Source: Platanthera guangdongensis (taxonomy: Eukaryota; Streptophyta; Magnoliopsida; Asparagales; Orchidaceae). Taken from it: a stretch of DNA of 64,000 nucleotides. Below are positions 32,982-44,052 of this stretch, piece after piece. Each line of letters begins with the position of its first letter. Positions within the stretch are counted from its first letter, which is position 1. A program made the translations under genes and the position numbers. A model generated the notes under the pieces. It searched no databases, had not been told where the DNA came from, and saw only the letters and a program-made list of their open reading frames with translations. Location of the stretch: the NCBI GenBank assembly GCA_039583875.1, contig CM077150.1:179866375-179930374 (forward strand), in the 5' to 3' direction.

Positions 32982-34952
32982 TGTAACGCCCCGAATTTCG
33001 TGTGCGAGTCGGTCGCGGAAAAAGAGTTTTTGGTGCCTGTAGGGGTACACGGCCTAGGACACGGGCGTGTCCAAGGCCGTGTCTGGCTGGTGATTTTTGG
33101 CCGTTTCCAACCCGAGAAGGACACGGCCAGGAACACGGCCGGATGACACGGGCGTGTCATCCGACACGAGCGTGTGCCAACCCGTGTCCCTACCCGTGTC
33201 CTGATGGGTCGTGTCCGTTGCCGTGGCGGTTATGCGTGACACGCCCACGAACACGGGCGTGTCGAGGATCCCGACACGGGCATGTCAGGTCAGACACGGG
33301 CGTGTCGTGGCCCGTGTGCATTTCTCAGTTCGACGATCGTGCCTGGATCGAGGCACACGGCCTTGGACACGGCCGTGTGCCAAGCCGTGTGCGGCCCAGG
33401 TCTGGGGAATTTTGTGCAGATCCGAGCCGTCCATTTTCTTTAATTAGAATCCAATGGCCCAGATTAAATCCTGCTCTGTTAAGGCCGGGAATAGGGAGTT
33501 ATTCCCTCATTTTCTCTCCAAAGTTCTCCCCTTCCAAAGTGAGAGAGGAGAGGAAGAAGAAGGAGGTTTCCGGCCGCCGGCGGAGCATCGGAGCACCGTT
33601 TCGAAATCGGAGAGCGGATCCGTGGAGGGAAGGTCATTGCGAAGAGTTCTAACCGCGTAGTTTTTCCATGGCGCCAAAACGGACTACAAGTGTAACGATT
33701 CTCAACTCGAGCGCTTGAATCTCTTTCTTTCTGCATAAGGAATCCCGCTCCCGCGAGTATGCGGTGAGTGCGTGGTGTTCCTTGGGGTTGACGGGAATAG
33801 TCCCCCTTGTGTTGCATGTAGAGCCCGGAATCGTAAGTACGGGCATAGGCATTGTGTGTGAAGCCTACCCGGACGTGTTTTGTCTGGATCGGTGATGTTG
33901 CATTTGATATGGTTTTGCCGGAGAAGACTCCGTGCTTTGGATTTTTTTCGGGTTTCTACGCGGTAGATTGCAGCAGGGATCCTTGAAGGTTAGCTTCAAG
34001 GCGCACCCGGAAAACTGAGCGGAAACGTGTTCTGCTAACTTGGCGGTCTGGGAACCGGCCTTGATCATAACTGGGTTATGAGATTGTTTTGGGAAATTTG
34101 GGATCCGAGAGAAGCTTGGCCCGCGCAAAGTTCCTTAAATTGGACATGCGGCGTGAGCAACGGGCAAGTGGAATTGGACCTAGGCTATGTGGTTCGGTGC
34201 GAGAGACCCGAAGACGGGGACTGGCCGTTGGCATAGTCGGAGCCTTAGACGGTGGTCAGAAAGGCTAAATGCTCACATGTTGTTGCCATCCTAGGGATGG
34301 TGGTGAATGCACTGATTTGTCAGGGTTCACCATGAATGTGCCCTGAGTGCACGGGGTGTTTGGCCGTGCGAGCCTACACCTGTGGCGAATTATAATTGTG
34401 ATATATATATTGTTGGGCTAATGTTTTGCAGGGAAAGAGCACCGCCGTCCCGAGTAAGGGGCGGGGTCGTTATAATTTGGTCGGCTTTTAGCTGACTGTT
34501 GCTTTATTTGCCACCGTGCGGTGGTATGTGCTTGCAGGTGCTGCGGAGCCGAGCGCCAAATAGCGGGCTGGAGCCCATGTTGCTGTGCTGGCCCTAGAAG
34601 GCCGTAGAATAGTTGTTTTTACATTTCTCATGTGTGGCCGGCCTGCGAGCCGATGTATGTAAGACATGTTATATTTATGAACATTTGTAAGGCCATAAGG
34701 TCATGTACCTATTTCAGTGTATTTGGGGTTCGTTCTTGTAGTTGTAAATGTGGACATTCATATTTGATGGATTTAAGTTTGGGTTCTTCAACTTTAAAAA
34801 CTTCCGCTAGAATGCTCTGTGGTTAGGACGAGTAGTCTTAATTGATTGGTTTGATTATTCATTTGGTAACCCTTCCGACTGTCTGTGGTATATGGCGTCG
34901 GGTTCCAGCTGGACCTTCTGTTATATGCCATGCGACAGATGGGGGTGTTACA
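32982..34952 (+). mobile_element. 3' LTR of element D
   Basis: At 1971 bp it is the same length as the 5' LTR. Seven differences were seen by eye, at about 33083, 34287, 34384, 34497, 34700, 34701 and 34842. It is followed by the duplicated cacac. Confidence 0.95.
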
Positions 34953-35270
34953 CACACCTCGTCGAGCTCTACTCGACACACACGGGTAGGGACACATCGT
35001 GTCCTTACCGTGCCATCATGCACACGGGTAGTGACACGCCCGTGTCACTACCCGTGTCCTTCTCTGGACATACTCAAGTCATCAACTCGAGAGCAGGCCT
35101 CTCCCACATAGGTAGGGACATGCCCATGTCTCTACCTGTGTCCCATTCTGTACCGATTTCCTCTCCCATTCACAAGTGCAGCCCCGCTGCCAGCGCTTCT
35201 CTTGAACCCAAGTAAACTCTCTCGACTCAAAAACACGCACGAGGGGCCTTAAGCAAATCAGGACGTTACA
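34953..35270 (-). mobile_element. 5' LTR of element B, piece 3 (outer end)
   Basis: It matches 9605-9919 of the 3' LTR and ends in the same GACGTTACA. It is followed by ctgcc, the partner of ctacc at 6655-6659, which closes element B as a 28611-bp interval (about 10.98 kb without C and D). Confidence 0.9.
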
Positions 35271-35599
35271 CTGCCTCCCCTACTGGGCGAGCTAGCGCAT
35301 CTCGCAGGACCAGCTCACCGATCCGGCCTCCGCTTGGCGAGCCGGGGAAGACTACGCGCCCTGGGAGCTCGCGCCCCCGGCCCTCCTCGACCACTTCCTT
35401 CCCAGCTCGCATGCTGGGGGCATCATCACCTAGAGAGGGGGCAGCTGCTATCTGGGCAACTGGAGTGGAGCACTCGGCCCGCGCGCCAAGTGCGAACTTG
35501 ATGAGGCCAAGCACCTCGTTCCCCAAATCCTCAAACATACCCAACCTAGCCAGAGGTGTGGGGGGGGGAGTCCGACCTGTCAGATCCTTGTCCTGTCAT
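35271..35599 (-). pseudogene. Tat-1 gag, N-terminal part
   Basis: The start at 35599 (MTGQGS) matches the layout of Tat-2 gag (MAGGEGEG). A frameshift near a G/C run at 35561-35570 follows. The readable frame has MFEDLGNEVLGLIKFALGARAE and GDDAPSMRAGKEV, paralleling Tat-2 MLDEFRREVLQTISLAFSARGE and GENAPGQRPGKEV. It continues at 6659 after removing element B. Confidence 0.75.
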
Positions 35600-35654
35600 C
35601 GAGCTTGCTGAAGGTTTTCTGTGCTGACCACTTTCCATGCTCACTGCACCAAAA

Positions 35655-36348
35655 TGTTGAAACCAAAAATCGGTCTCTTGGGGAGTTCACCCTTGGGGAA
35701 GGGGTGATCACGCACTTAATTCGCTGCTGCAAGCAAAACAACAAGATAAATAAGCAAGAACTAACCCAAGGGCTCGGCGGGGAGGACCCACCACACACTC
35801 GGAAGATCTTAGAGCGCTTCCCCTCCTTAGCCAAAGGCCGAGCTAAGGTATCCTCAGAAAGCGCTTGAGAGATGGAGCAAGGGAGCACAAGAAGCATGCT
35901 TTCAGAGGTACCCCTTGGGTCCTATTTATAGATTTCTGAAAATGGCCTGCAAATAGCCAACTTCCGTTATCCTGAATGGCTATGTGCAGTCCAGGTTGGC
36001 CTGGCAATAGCGTAAATCCGCTGTTCTGAAAGGCTATGGGCAGGTCAGCGGGGGCAAAACAGTAAAAAATACCTCATAGACCTGGGCGAGCTGAGGAGCT
36101 CGGCCACTCCTGAAGATCTTGCTCGTCTACTGCCTACCGATCTCCTTAGGGCGAGTGCGAGCTGGGCCACTATGCTCGCCCTTTGATCGGCCTCCATTAG
36201 TCAAGCTCAGCTCGACGAAGCCCAAACTTGGCTCGGTTTATGCCTAGCTCATGGTCGGCGAATGCCGAGCTCGGGCTCGAATTTCTCTGCTGATCTTGTC
36301 TGGGGCCTGGGTGATCTGAATCGGTCGGTCTGATTCCTGGCGACCCCA
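35655..36348 (-). mobile_element. 5' LTR of Tat-1
   Basis: It has plus-strand ends TGTTGA and ...GACCCCA (minus TGGGGTCG...TCAACA), 694 bp. TATAAATA lies on the minus strand at 35923-35930. It is followed on the minus strand by the leader 'ttttggtgcagtgagc', as in Tat-2 and Tat-3. Its outer end abuts the Sirevirus-like gag at about 36349, which marks Tat-1 as an insertion there. Confidence 0.75.
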
Positions 36349-38149
36349 CTCGCTGGATACGGATTTCTATCATGGATAAAAGAGCACAAAATATTATAGC
36401 AAGTGCCATTGATGTCTCAACCTTCCAAAATCTTGTATACTGCAAGACCTCCAAGGAAATGTGGGACACTCTTGTGGTCTACATGGAAGGCTCTGAGGAG
36501 GTGAGGGAAGTCGGAAAATAAATACTTAACCAGGAGTATGAGGCATTCAAACAATGAAAGTCTGATGACATTGCTGAGAGCTTTGAGAGATTTTTTAGAA
36601 TAGTGAATGAAATGAGAACATATGGAAGGGTCTTCAGCACCTATGAGTTGAATGACAAATTTCTCAGGTCCCTCACAAAGGATTGAGACACAAAGATTGA
36701 TGCCATTTGGGAATGACTAAGTCAGTTGACACTCATCCTCCAATAATGTTTGGAAAGCTGCTGTCATATAAGATACAACTTACTGCAAGAAAGGAAGAAG
36801 AGAAGAGCAGTAAGTCACAGGCAAAGGACAAGTACCTTGTGGCCAACAATGTAAAGACCTGGCCTGACTCTTCCTCTGGGTCAGATAGTGAAGAAGAAGA
36901 AGCCTAAATTTGGCTAATGGGTGTTGCTGAAGAAGAAACTCAAGAATATCCTGCTGCTAGGATAGGGATCAGGGCCCCTTTTCCACATTCAGAAAGTGAC
37001 TCAGAGGTGGATGAAGATGATGAAGATGTCCAATGTCATTGAATGATGACAACGACTAATGAAGAGAGCAGTCACGATCAGCCTGTACAAGCTCAGGTAA
37101 ATTCTAAATCTCTGCTTTCTATTTCAAGTCATGAAGCTAGCTTAGATTTTGAAGCTCAATCATCAAGAGATGAAGGTGATTCAGACTCTGAGGATGATGT
37201 CAATTCTATAATTCACAAGTATGGAAAACTTCTTAAAGCATTCAAGAAGTGCAAGCTCCTTGCCAAGAGACAGGCAATAGAGCTTCTCAGTCTTAGGAGC
37301 AAGTGTGAGTGCCAAGAAAAGGCTTTAAATGATATGGCTACACGATCAGACAAGCTCAAGTAGATCATTGATATGCATTCTGTGGTAAGAGTATCAAATG
37401 AGAAACTTATCCAAAAACTTAAAGATGATCTCCTAAATGAGAAATTACTGGTGGCCAAGTTTTCTAAGCCAAGCACTGTGCTTCCCTTAATTGATACCCT
37501 ATTTACCCAAGAGGGTAGAAAAGTGTTAGGATTTAAGGGACCGGCTAGACCACCCAATCCAAAAGTAAAGGGACAGCGGAAGGCACGAGTTGTGCCTCTA
37601 GCCTCTTTGCCTCCAATTTCTTTTCAGAAAGTCATGTTGCCTTCTAAAAGGTATGACCATGAAAGCTGTTATGGTCACTGAGAGAATGACAGATCCACTG
37701 GTATTGACCAATATGACCATAGACAAAGTGGAAGATACATCCATGTGAGGGCACTTAAGGCTGCCCATGAGGAAATTCAAATGGCCCATCCTACGCCATT
37801 TGTTTTTGGTGCCCCAACCCCAAAACTCAAGGATAATGCTGCTGCAAGAAATTTGAGTCATCCACCAAAAGTATTGACTCAAGGTGAGTCTTATGGCATG
37901 GATGGAATGATAATGTTTGATTTTATCCGATGCATGTTAGCTAAAAAGAGGTATGTAGCTGATGGCTCTCAGAAAATACCAAAACAGTCAGCTGAAATAC
38001 TTACCTTCGGTCAAATTACTTCTGAAAGAAATCAGAGATATACAGCAGCACATCTTCCCACTGTTCAGGGAGCAGTCCAGCCAAATGCTGCTCCTAAACA
38101 GAAAAGGAGATATAATGTCCATGAGTACTACTTGAAAGTCTTATTTTCA
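36349..38149 (+). pseudogene. Sirevirus-like (Ty1/copia) gag, broken
   Basis: This is a plus-strand gag with a UBN2-type core: MDKRAQNIIASAIDVSTFQN, YCKTSKEMWDTL, ESFERFFRIVNEMRTYGRVF and LNDKFLRSL. An acidic, coiled-coil-like C-terminal extension follows (37043-37360), then a block (37440-38130) homologous to the minus-strand gag at 44053-44955 (PSTVLPLIDTL, RYDHES, IQMAHPTPFVFG, KRRYNVHE). Stops lie near 36521, 36557, 36686, 36906, 37041, 37363 and 37680. The 5' end was cut by the Tat-1 insertion and the 3' end by the LTR starting at 38150. Confidence 0.8.
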
Positions 38150-39270
38150 TGGCTAGCTAAACACCTAGAGGGGGGGTGAATAGGTATTTGTCTCTATTTA
38201 AATTTTCTTACTTGATAGCAGATTTTTGTGCTTGGTGATTAGGTTAGTTTTTAGCTTTCAAGATCAATCACATACGACACAATAATTTTATAGTGGTTCC
38301 CCATTCTTGGGTAAATCCACTGTCCCTCTACACCTATCTAACAATGTGTTAGACTCGGCTCTCCCTCTAGAACTCAGATCCTTAAGAGTTTACAACATAA
38401 ACCACTCAGGTCCACATAGGTCACACAGACCTACAACTTAGGCACTAAGCGAAACCCAGGTCACAAAGACCTTTCTCCCGGCACTAAGCCAAATACAGGT
38501 CACAAAGACCTTTCACCCGGCACTAAGCCAAACACAGGTCACAAAGACCTTAGAATTTATAATATATTTTTACAACTACAGAATCACAAAGAATCTTTAC
38601 AGAAGAAATAAAAGTTGGTTTGATTAGACACCAGAGAAAGATCTCTTTGTTTACTTCTTCCTGGGCTGAGCAGATATCAGCCTAAGCTTTTGTTGTTGAA
38701 GACTATGAAGTAGGCAGTAGAAACTTTCTTCAAACAGCTTTCTTTTCTCTACAGAGCTTGTAGATCTGCTTTCTCAGAATCGATTCTGAACCTGCTGTTG
38801 CAAGTGGTGATTGCTTCAGCTATCACTTTCCTCAGCTAGGTTATCTGTGCAGAACAACTTCTTCAGGCTCGACAAGAATGGCAGGAAAGAAGATGAATTT
38901 CGGCCGCACTTTCGTTTTTAGAAAACCTAGGCAAAGAATAAATTATTTGCTCTGGATGATTTGCATCTTTTTATTCTCTGAAGGCTAATTGAGTAGTGGG
39001 CCCACCACCAGGATTGATGGCCGAGATTTAGCCATTCAACACATGTTTTCCATTAATTCTTGATTCAACGGCTCTTTGCTGTGTGTGGTCCCGAGCACTT
39101 TAAGGATGAAAATAATTCTTGAAAAGTGCAGAGGATGATAACAGCTGGCCGCCAGCGTCTCTGACACCATTTCCGCAACATTTGAGTTTTGGTTGACTTT
39201 TTGACTTTGCTGATGTCAGCATGACTCAACATCTATGGACTTAGACAAAATTAAAGCATTCGAAGCAAAG

Positions 39271-40300
39271 GCATTGAGTGAGTAGGCATCACTCAACGCC
39301 ACAACACTTAGACAAAATTCTGTTTGTCTAGGTATTGAGCTCGACAAATGGTGAGCTTCGTTCGACGAACGACAGGCTCAGTTCGACGAATGCGTAAATT
39401 CAGTTCAACGAATTTTAGACTTCATTCGCTGAAAGCTAAACTCAGTTCGACGAAAGAGTAAATTCAGTTCGAAGAACTTTAGACTTAGTTCGACGAAAGC
39501 TAAACTTAGTTCGCCGAAAGAGTAAACTCAGTTTGATGAAAGCTAAACTTAGTTTGACGAAAGCTAAGCTCAGTTCGACGAAAGAGTAAATTTAGTTTGA
39601 CAAATTTTAGACTTAGTTCGACGAAAGCTAAACTTAGTTCGACAAAAGAGTAAATTCAGTTCGACGAACTCCAGGCTCAGTTCGACGAAAGCCAAGCTAT
39701 CCACACATTTAGACTTACCCAAATTTTCTGCGTCAAGGCTTTGAGAGCGTTGAGAGCGTTGAATGAGCTTGCCTCACTCAACGCTATTTGCCTTAGCAAA
39801 TATTTCTGCACCTTGGTGTTGAGAGAGTAAGCTCTACTCAACACCAAACTACTTAATAAAATTTCTCTGTTATCTGGCGTTGATTGAGTAAGCTACACTC
39901 AATACCTATGGACTTAGTAAAAAGTTTGCCCAACTTTTCTGTGGAGTTGACAGGTACAACAACACTTAACGCTATAAGTTGTATGGCACTGAGTGAGTCG
40001 ACCACACTCAATGCATGTGGACTTAGCCACATTTCAGCCTATTTCTCTAGGCTTTGACTGACTCAGCCTGACTTACAGTCTTTTTATTGTATGGCGTTGA
40101 GTGAGTAGAGTACACTCAACGCTTTTGTACTTAGCCAACGTTTTGGCTATCTAACAGTTAGGCTGAGATGGACAACTCTATTTGTTATATGGCATTGAGA
40201 GAGCTGTCCTCACTCAACATCTGTGGACATAGCCAATTTTCTAGCTAGATAAGAATGAGTCCTTACCTTTAACGTTGAGTGAGCTTGCTCCACTCAACGC
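39271..40300. repeat. Eight dispersed palindromes in LTR H
   Basis: Imperfect inverted repeats of about 29-31 bp have the plan GGCGTTGAGTGAG, 5-7 nt, CACTCAACGCC. They lie at 39271-39300, 39756-39784, 39815-39845, 39876-39906, 39985-40014, 40093-40122, 40191-40221 and 40272-40300. Arms vary but stay mostly paired. Confidence 0.85.
39340..39700. repeat. Tandem array with TTCGACGAA core in LTR H
   Basis: About 15 units of roughly 21 bp follow the plan '(c/t)tcagttcgacgaaagctaaa', alternating with 'agagtaaattcagttcgacgaa'. The core TTCGACGAA is an almost perfect palindrome. Confidence 0.85.
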
Positions 40301-40484
40301 CTTTGGACTTAGTAGATTTTTGCTATGTCCAACAACCAATTATTGTCTCCTCTTATCCAATCAATGCGATATGGACTAACCTGCACTTAACACCTTAAAT
40401 ATACATCAAATACAGTTGATGTGTGTGACATTGACCTGTTTGACTTGTCACAAATCAGGGACAATGGGAACAATGGACCCAACA

Positions 40485-40818
40485 ATCTCCCCCTATTTGA
40501 AGAAGTCAAAACTCTTATCAAAATAGTTTGCTTTCCTTGGTCAATGACAGACACAACCTATACAGCAAAATAAATATTGAAATTCTGATATGCTATTAGG
40601 AAGTGTATCTCATTTCCTGCCTATATGGTGAGCATCACCTACTCCCCCTGTTTTGCTGCAAAGTGTTTTGTTCTTACTTGAGTGCCACATGTCCTTCTCT
40701 GGATGACTGGATATGTCCTTCTTTCTTCTTTGCCATCTCTCCACCATGCTCTCTCCTTCTCTCCCCCTTTTTGACTTCTACAGAATAGGCAGATAGGGGT
40801 TGGCCATTCCAGAATAAC
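40485..40818 (-). other. 3' untranslated part and polypurine tract of H
   Basis: Minus-strand purine runs (GGGGGAGAT at 40485-40496 and repeated 'agggggag' at about 40640 and 40820) lie between the pol end and the LTR. No gene is seen. Confidence 0.6.
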
Positions 40819-42361
40819 TTACTCCCCCTCAGCAGAAGCATCAGTGAACTGATACCACTGGGGAGTCTTTATCTCCAGCAAGATGAACAATACCTGCACC
40901 ATAAAAAGAAATGCAAAAGGGAGGGACTGAAGGCATGCCAAGTTTAACATACCCAACTCAAATTTGAGGGTGTTGAATTTTGCTTCATCTAATGACTTAG
41001 TGAAGATATCAGCCACTACTTGTCTGTGGGGACAAACTTAAGACTGATGTCTTCCTTCTCCACATGCTCCTTAATAAAATGATATTTCTTTTCTATATGC
41101 TTATTTCTGCTATATGAGATAGGATTCCTAGCAATAAAAATGGCACTTGTAGAATCACAGTTGAGAGGAGTTCTACTTACCTAGAGGTTGTAATCCTGGA
41201 GCTGATGTTGGATCCACAACATCTGAGCACAACAGCTAACTACTGATATATACTCTGACTCAGCAGTGGACATAGCCACACTAGTTTGCTTTTTGCTGCT
41301 CTAAGAAACTAGCCTTCTCCCTAATAACTGATAGGTTCCAGTAGTGCTTTTCCTGTCTTCTTTGCAGGCTGTAAAATCCGCATCTAAAAATCCTGTTAGA
41401 TCAAAATCCCTATTTCTAGGGTACCATGGGACAAGATCTGGTGTGCCATTAAGATACCTCAAGATTCTCTTTATAACAAAGTAATAAGATTCTTTAGGGC
41501 GGGCCTGATACCTAGTACAGACATATGTAGCATACATGATGTCCGACCTACTAGCAGTCAGGTATAGAAGGGACCCAATTATCCTTCAATACAAAGACAC
41601 CTCAACGGGTTTCCCTGCCTCATCTTTGCCTATAGGCATACTTGACCAAATGGGAGTTCTCATGGTGGAGGCATTCTTCATACCAAATTTTTTGATTAGC
41701 TCCCTAGTGAACTTGGACTGGGATATGGACAAGACGTCATCAGTCTGTCTTACATGGAGTCCCAAGAAGAACTTGAGCTCACCCATGCTGTTCATTTCAA
41801 ACTTCCCTTGCATAAGTTTAGCAAACTTTATGCAAAGGTTGTCATCATTAGATCTAAAGATAATGTCATCGACATATATCTGGACTAGGATAAGATTGCC
41901 GTTTGATTTCCTTAGGAATAAGGTCTTGTCTATCTTCCCCCTTGAGAATTTATTCACAATGAGGAAGCTGGACAAGGTTTCATACCAAGCCCTAGGGGCT
42001 TGCTTTAGCCCATATAGAGCTTTCATATGCTTATATACAAAATTAGGAGAGATAGGATCTACAAAACCTGGTGGCTGATCCACATATACTTGCTCTTTTA
42101 GGTCCCCATTCAGGAATGCAGACTTGACATCCATCTGGTAGACTCTGAATCCTTGATAGGTAGTAATGCAAGGAATATCCTTATTGCTTCCAATATGGCT
42201 ACTGAGTCAAAGATCTGGTCAAAGTCTATGCCTTCTTTTTGCCTGTAGCCTTTAGCCACCAGTCTAGCCTTTTTCTTAATAATAATGTCATCTTGATCCA
42301 ACTTGTTCTTGTAGATCCACTTGGTCCCTATGACATTTTGTCCTTGTGGTTTGGGAAACAA
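40819..42361 (-). pseudogene. RT-RNase H of Sirevirus-like element H
   Basis: This is Ty1/copia pol on the minus strand. RT start: [13 protein letters not shown] and [16 protein letters not shown] (42110-42361). A frame change leads to [37 protein letters not shown], catalytic YVDDIIF and FFLGLHVRQ (41586-42134). RNase H follows with ILRYLNGT, GFLDADFTACKEDRKSTTG (41301-41537) and the end block ADIFTKSLDEAKFNTLKFELGML (40819-41016). At least three stops or frameshifts break it. The domain order (integrase before RT) confirms copia. Confidence 0.92.
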
Positions 42362-43940
42362 CTTCTAGACCTTACATCTCTTAAATTGGTCCAGTTCTTC
42401 TTATATTGCTCCAATTCAGAACTAGTCCTTGATTGCTTCTTCAAACTTCTTATGCTCTTCTTGAGACAGAAAGCTTGAACAGAGAGCTGTATTCATGCTC
42501 CTACTTTTAGTCTGGACTCCAAGATTTGCATTACCAATGATTTGGTGTGCTGGATGGTCCCTTAGATGCATGGTAGATGGAGGCAATCTAGCTGAAGCTT
42601 GCTGATCTTCAGGCTTTTCAGCTAACTGGTCTTCAATTTCTTTAGGTATGTCTTGCCCTTCCCTTGGAATATGCAGTCCTTCATCATTATCTTGGACTGT
42701 GGGGGTATCTTCCTTGATGATCAGCTTGTCCATCATCTGCTCTATACCTACAATACTATAAGACGAGGAGCTTGGCAGCTCAGAGTTAACCAACAACTAT
42801 GAGCTTGACGCTCACAGTAAACCATGTTGGATTAATCAAAAATAATAGGCATTTACTCTTCTACAACTTGACAAGTTAAGTTGTAGATTCTATATACCTT
42901 ACTATGAGTGTTGTACCCAACAAATATCCCTTCATGCGACTTGGCAACAAACTTAGGTAAATGGACTTTTCCATTGTTGAGCACATAACACTTGCAACCA
43001 AAGATTCTATTAAGGACATAACATGCAGTGTTAACTACCTTAGCCCAGAAATATTCTGGGAGGGATTAGTCACTTAGCAAGGTTCTACCAGCCTCTATGA
43101 GGGTCCTATTTTTCCTCTCAGAAATTTGATTTTGCTGCGTTGTTCTAGGAGAGGAAAATTCTTGATGAATCCTTACTCTTCAAAGAACCTTGTCATGCAC
43201 TCAGACTGAAACTCAGTCCCATGGACACTTCTGATTTTTACCACAGTGCTGTTGAATTCATTCTAAATTTGCTTGACAAATATCTGAAAGACATCAGGGG
43301 TTTCAAATTTCTTCCTTAGAAAGAAAACCCAGGCAAATCTGGAAAATTCATCAACAACCACAAGGGTGTAGACTTTCCTACCTAGACTTTGAATTGGCAT
43401 AGGACCAAACAGATCCATATGCAAGGGGTATAATCACCTCACTGAATCTTTGGTGCCAATGCTCTTGAAGGAGGTCTTAGTCTGTCTGCCTTTTTGGCAT
43501 GCAGAGCAGATACCCTGCTTAGTGCATATAGACTTTGGGCCATCCCCAACAACCTCATTGCTGAACAACTTGCCTATGGTCCTATAATTTAGATGGGTTA
43601 GCCTCTTGTGCCACAGGACACAGGAAGAGGCTTTCTCATCTGCAACTAGGTATACAGGTGGGTCTTTGCAAGAGCATAATAAATCTAAACAGTAAACATT
43701 TCCACTCCTAGTTCATGTTAAGATGACCTCTTGGTCAGTTAACCTCCTAATTTGACATTAATCCTTGTGAAATACTATATCATAGCCAAGATCACATAGT
43801 TTGCTAATTCTTATCAGATTGTGTTGCAACCCTTCCACATATGCTACTCTAGTGATAGTGACTATGCCATTAGAGATCTTACCTTAACCTCTAGTTATCC
43901 CTTTTTCTGACCCACCAAAGATAACCTTTGATCCATTCCT
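42362..43940 (-). pseudogene. Integrase and linker of Sirevirus-like element H
   Basis: From high to low coordinate the readable blocks are a zinc-type GAG-pre-integrase region (HKRLTHLNYRTIGKLFSNEV, CSACQKGRQ; about 43490-43620), the core with DLFGPMPIQSLG and VVVDEFSRFAWVFFL (about 43330-43440), and TTQQNQISERKNRTLIEAG (about 43090-43160). The post-core FGCKCYVLNN and SHEGIFVGYN (about 42890-43010) follow. A linker ORF at 42422-42796 joins integrase to RT. Several stops break it. Confidence 0.8.
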
Positions 43941-44052
43941 ACTGGAGCATAATTCTTTAGCATGCTCCTTGTTCCAGTCATGCGCTTGGAACAACCTCTG
44001 TCCAAGTACCATATAGGGGTATGAGTACTTTGAATAACCTGCAAAACACAAA

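Larger units (their letters stand above)
26354..34952 (+). mobile_element. Tekay element D, young full-length insertion
   Basis: This is an 8599-bp element with two 1971-bp LTRs, primer site, gag, pol and polypurine tract, and an exact 5-bp duplication CACAC. A by-eye comparison of the LTRs finds 7 differences, about 0.36 percent. D sits inside B's 5' LTR. Although recently inserted, the protease is destroyed, the gag core is missing and pol is split. Confidence 0.95.
38150..40484 (-). mobile_element. 3' LTR of Sirevirus-like element H
   Basis: On the minus strand it starts TGTTGGGTCC directly after a 'atagggggagat' polypurine tract and ends near 38150 with the 'cacccccccctctagg' block common at Sirevirus LTR ends. 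Length is about 2335 bp. The inner edge at 38150 is inferred from TG/CA ends. It holds a TTCGACGAA tandem array (39340-39700) and eight imperfect palindromes (39271-40300). Confidence 0.7.

Noticed and set aside
41536..42078. 180-codon plus-strand ORF
   Set aside because: It is an antisense shadow of the copia RT on the minus strand, which carries YVDD and the flanking motifs.
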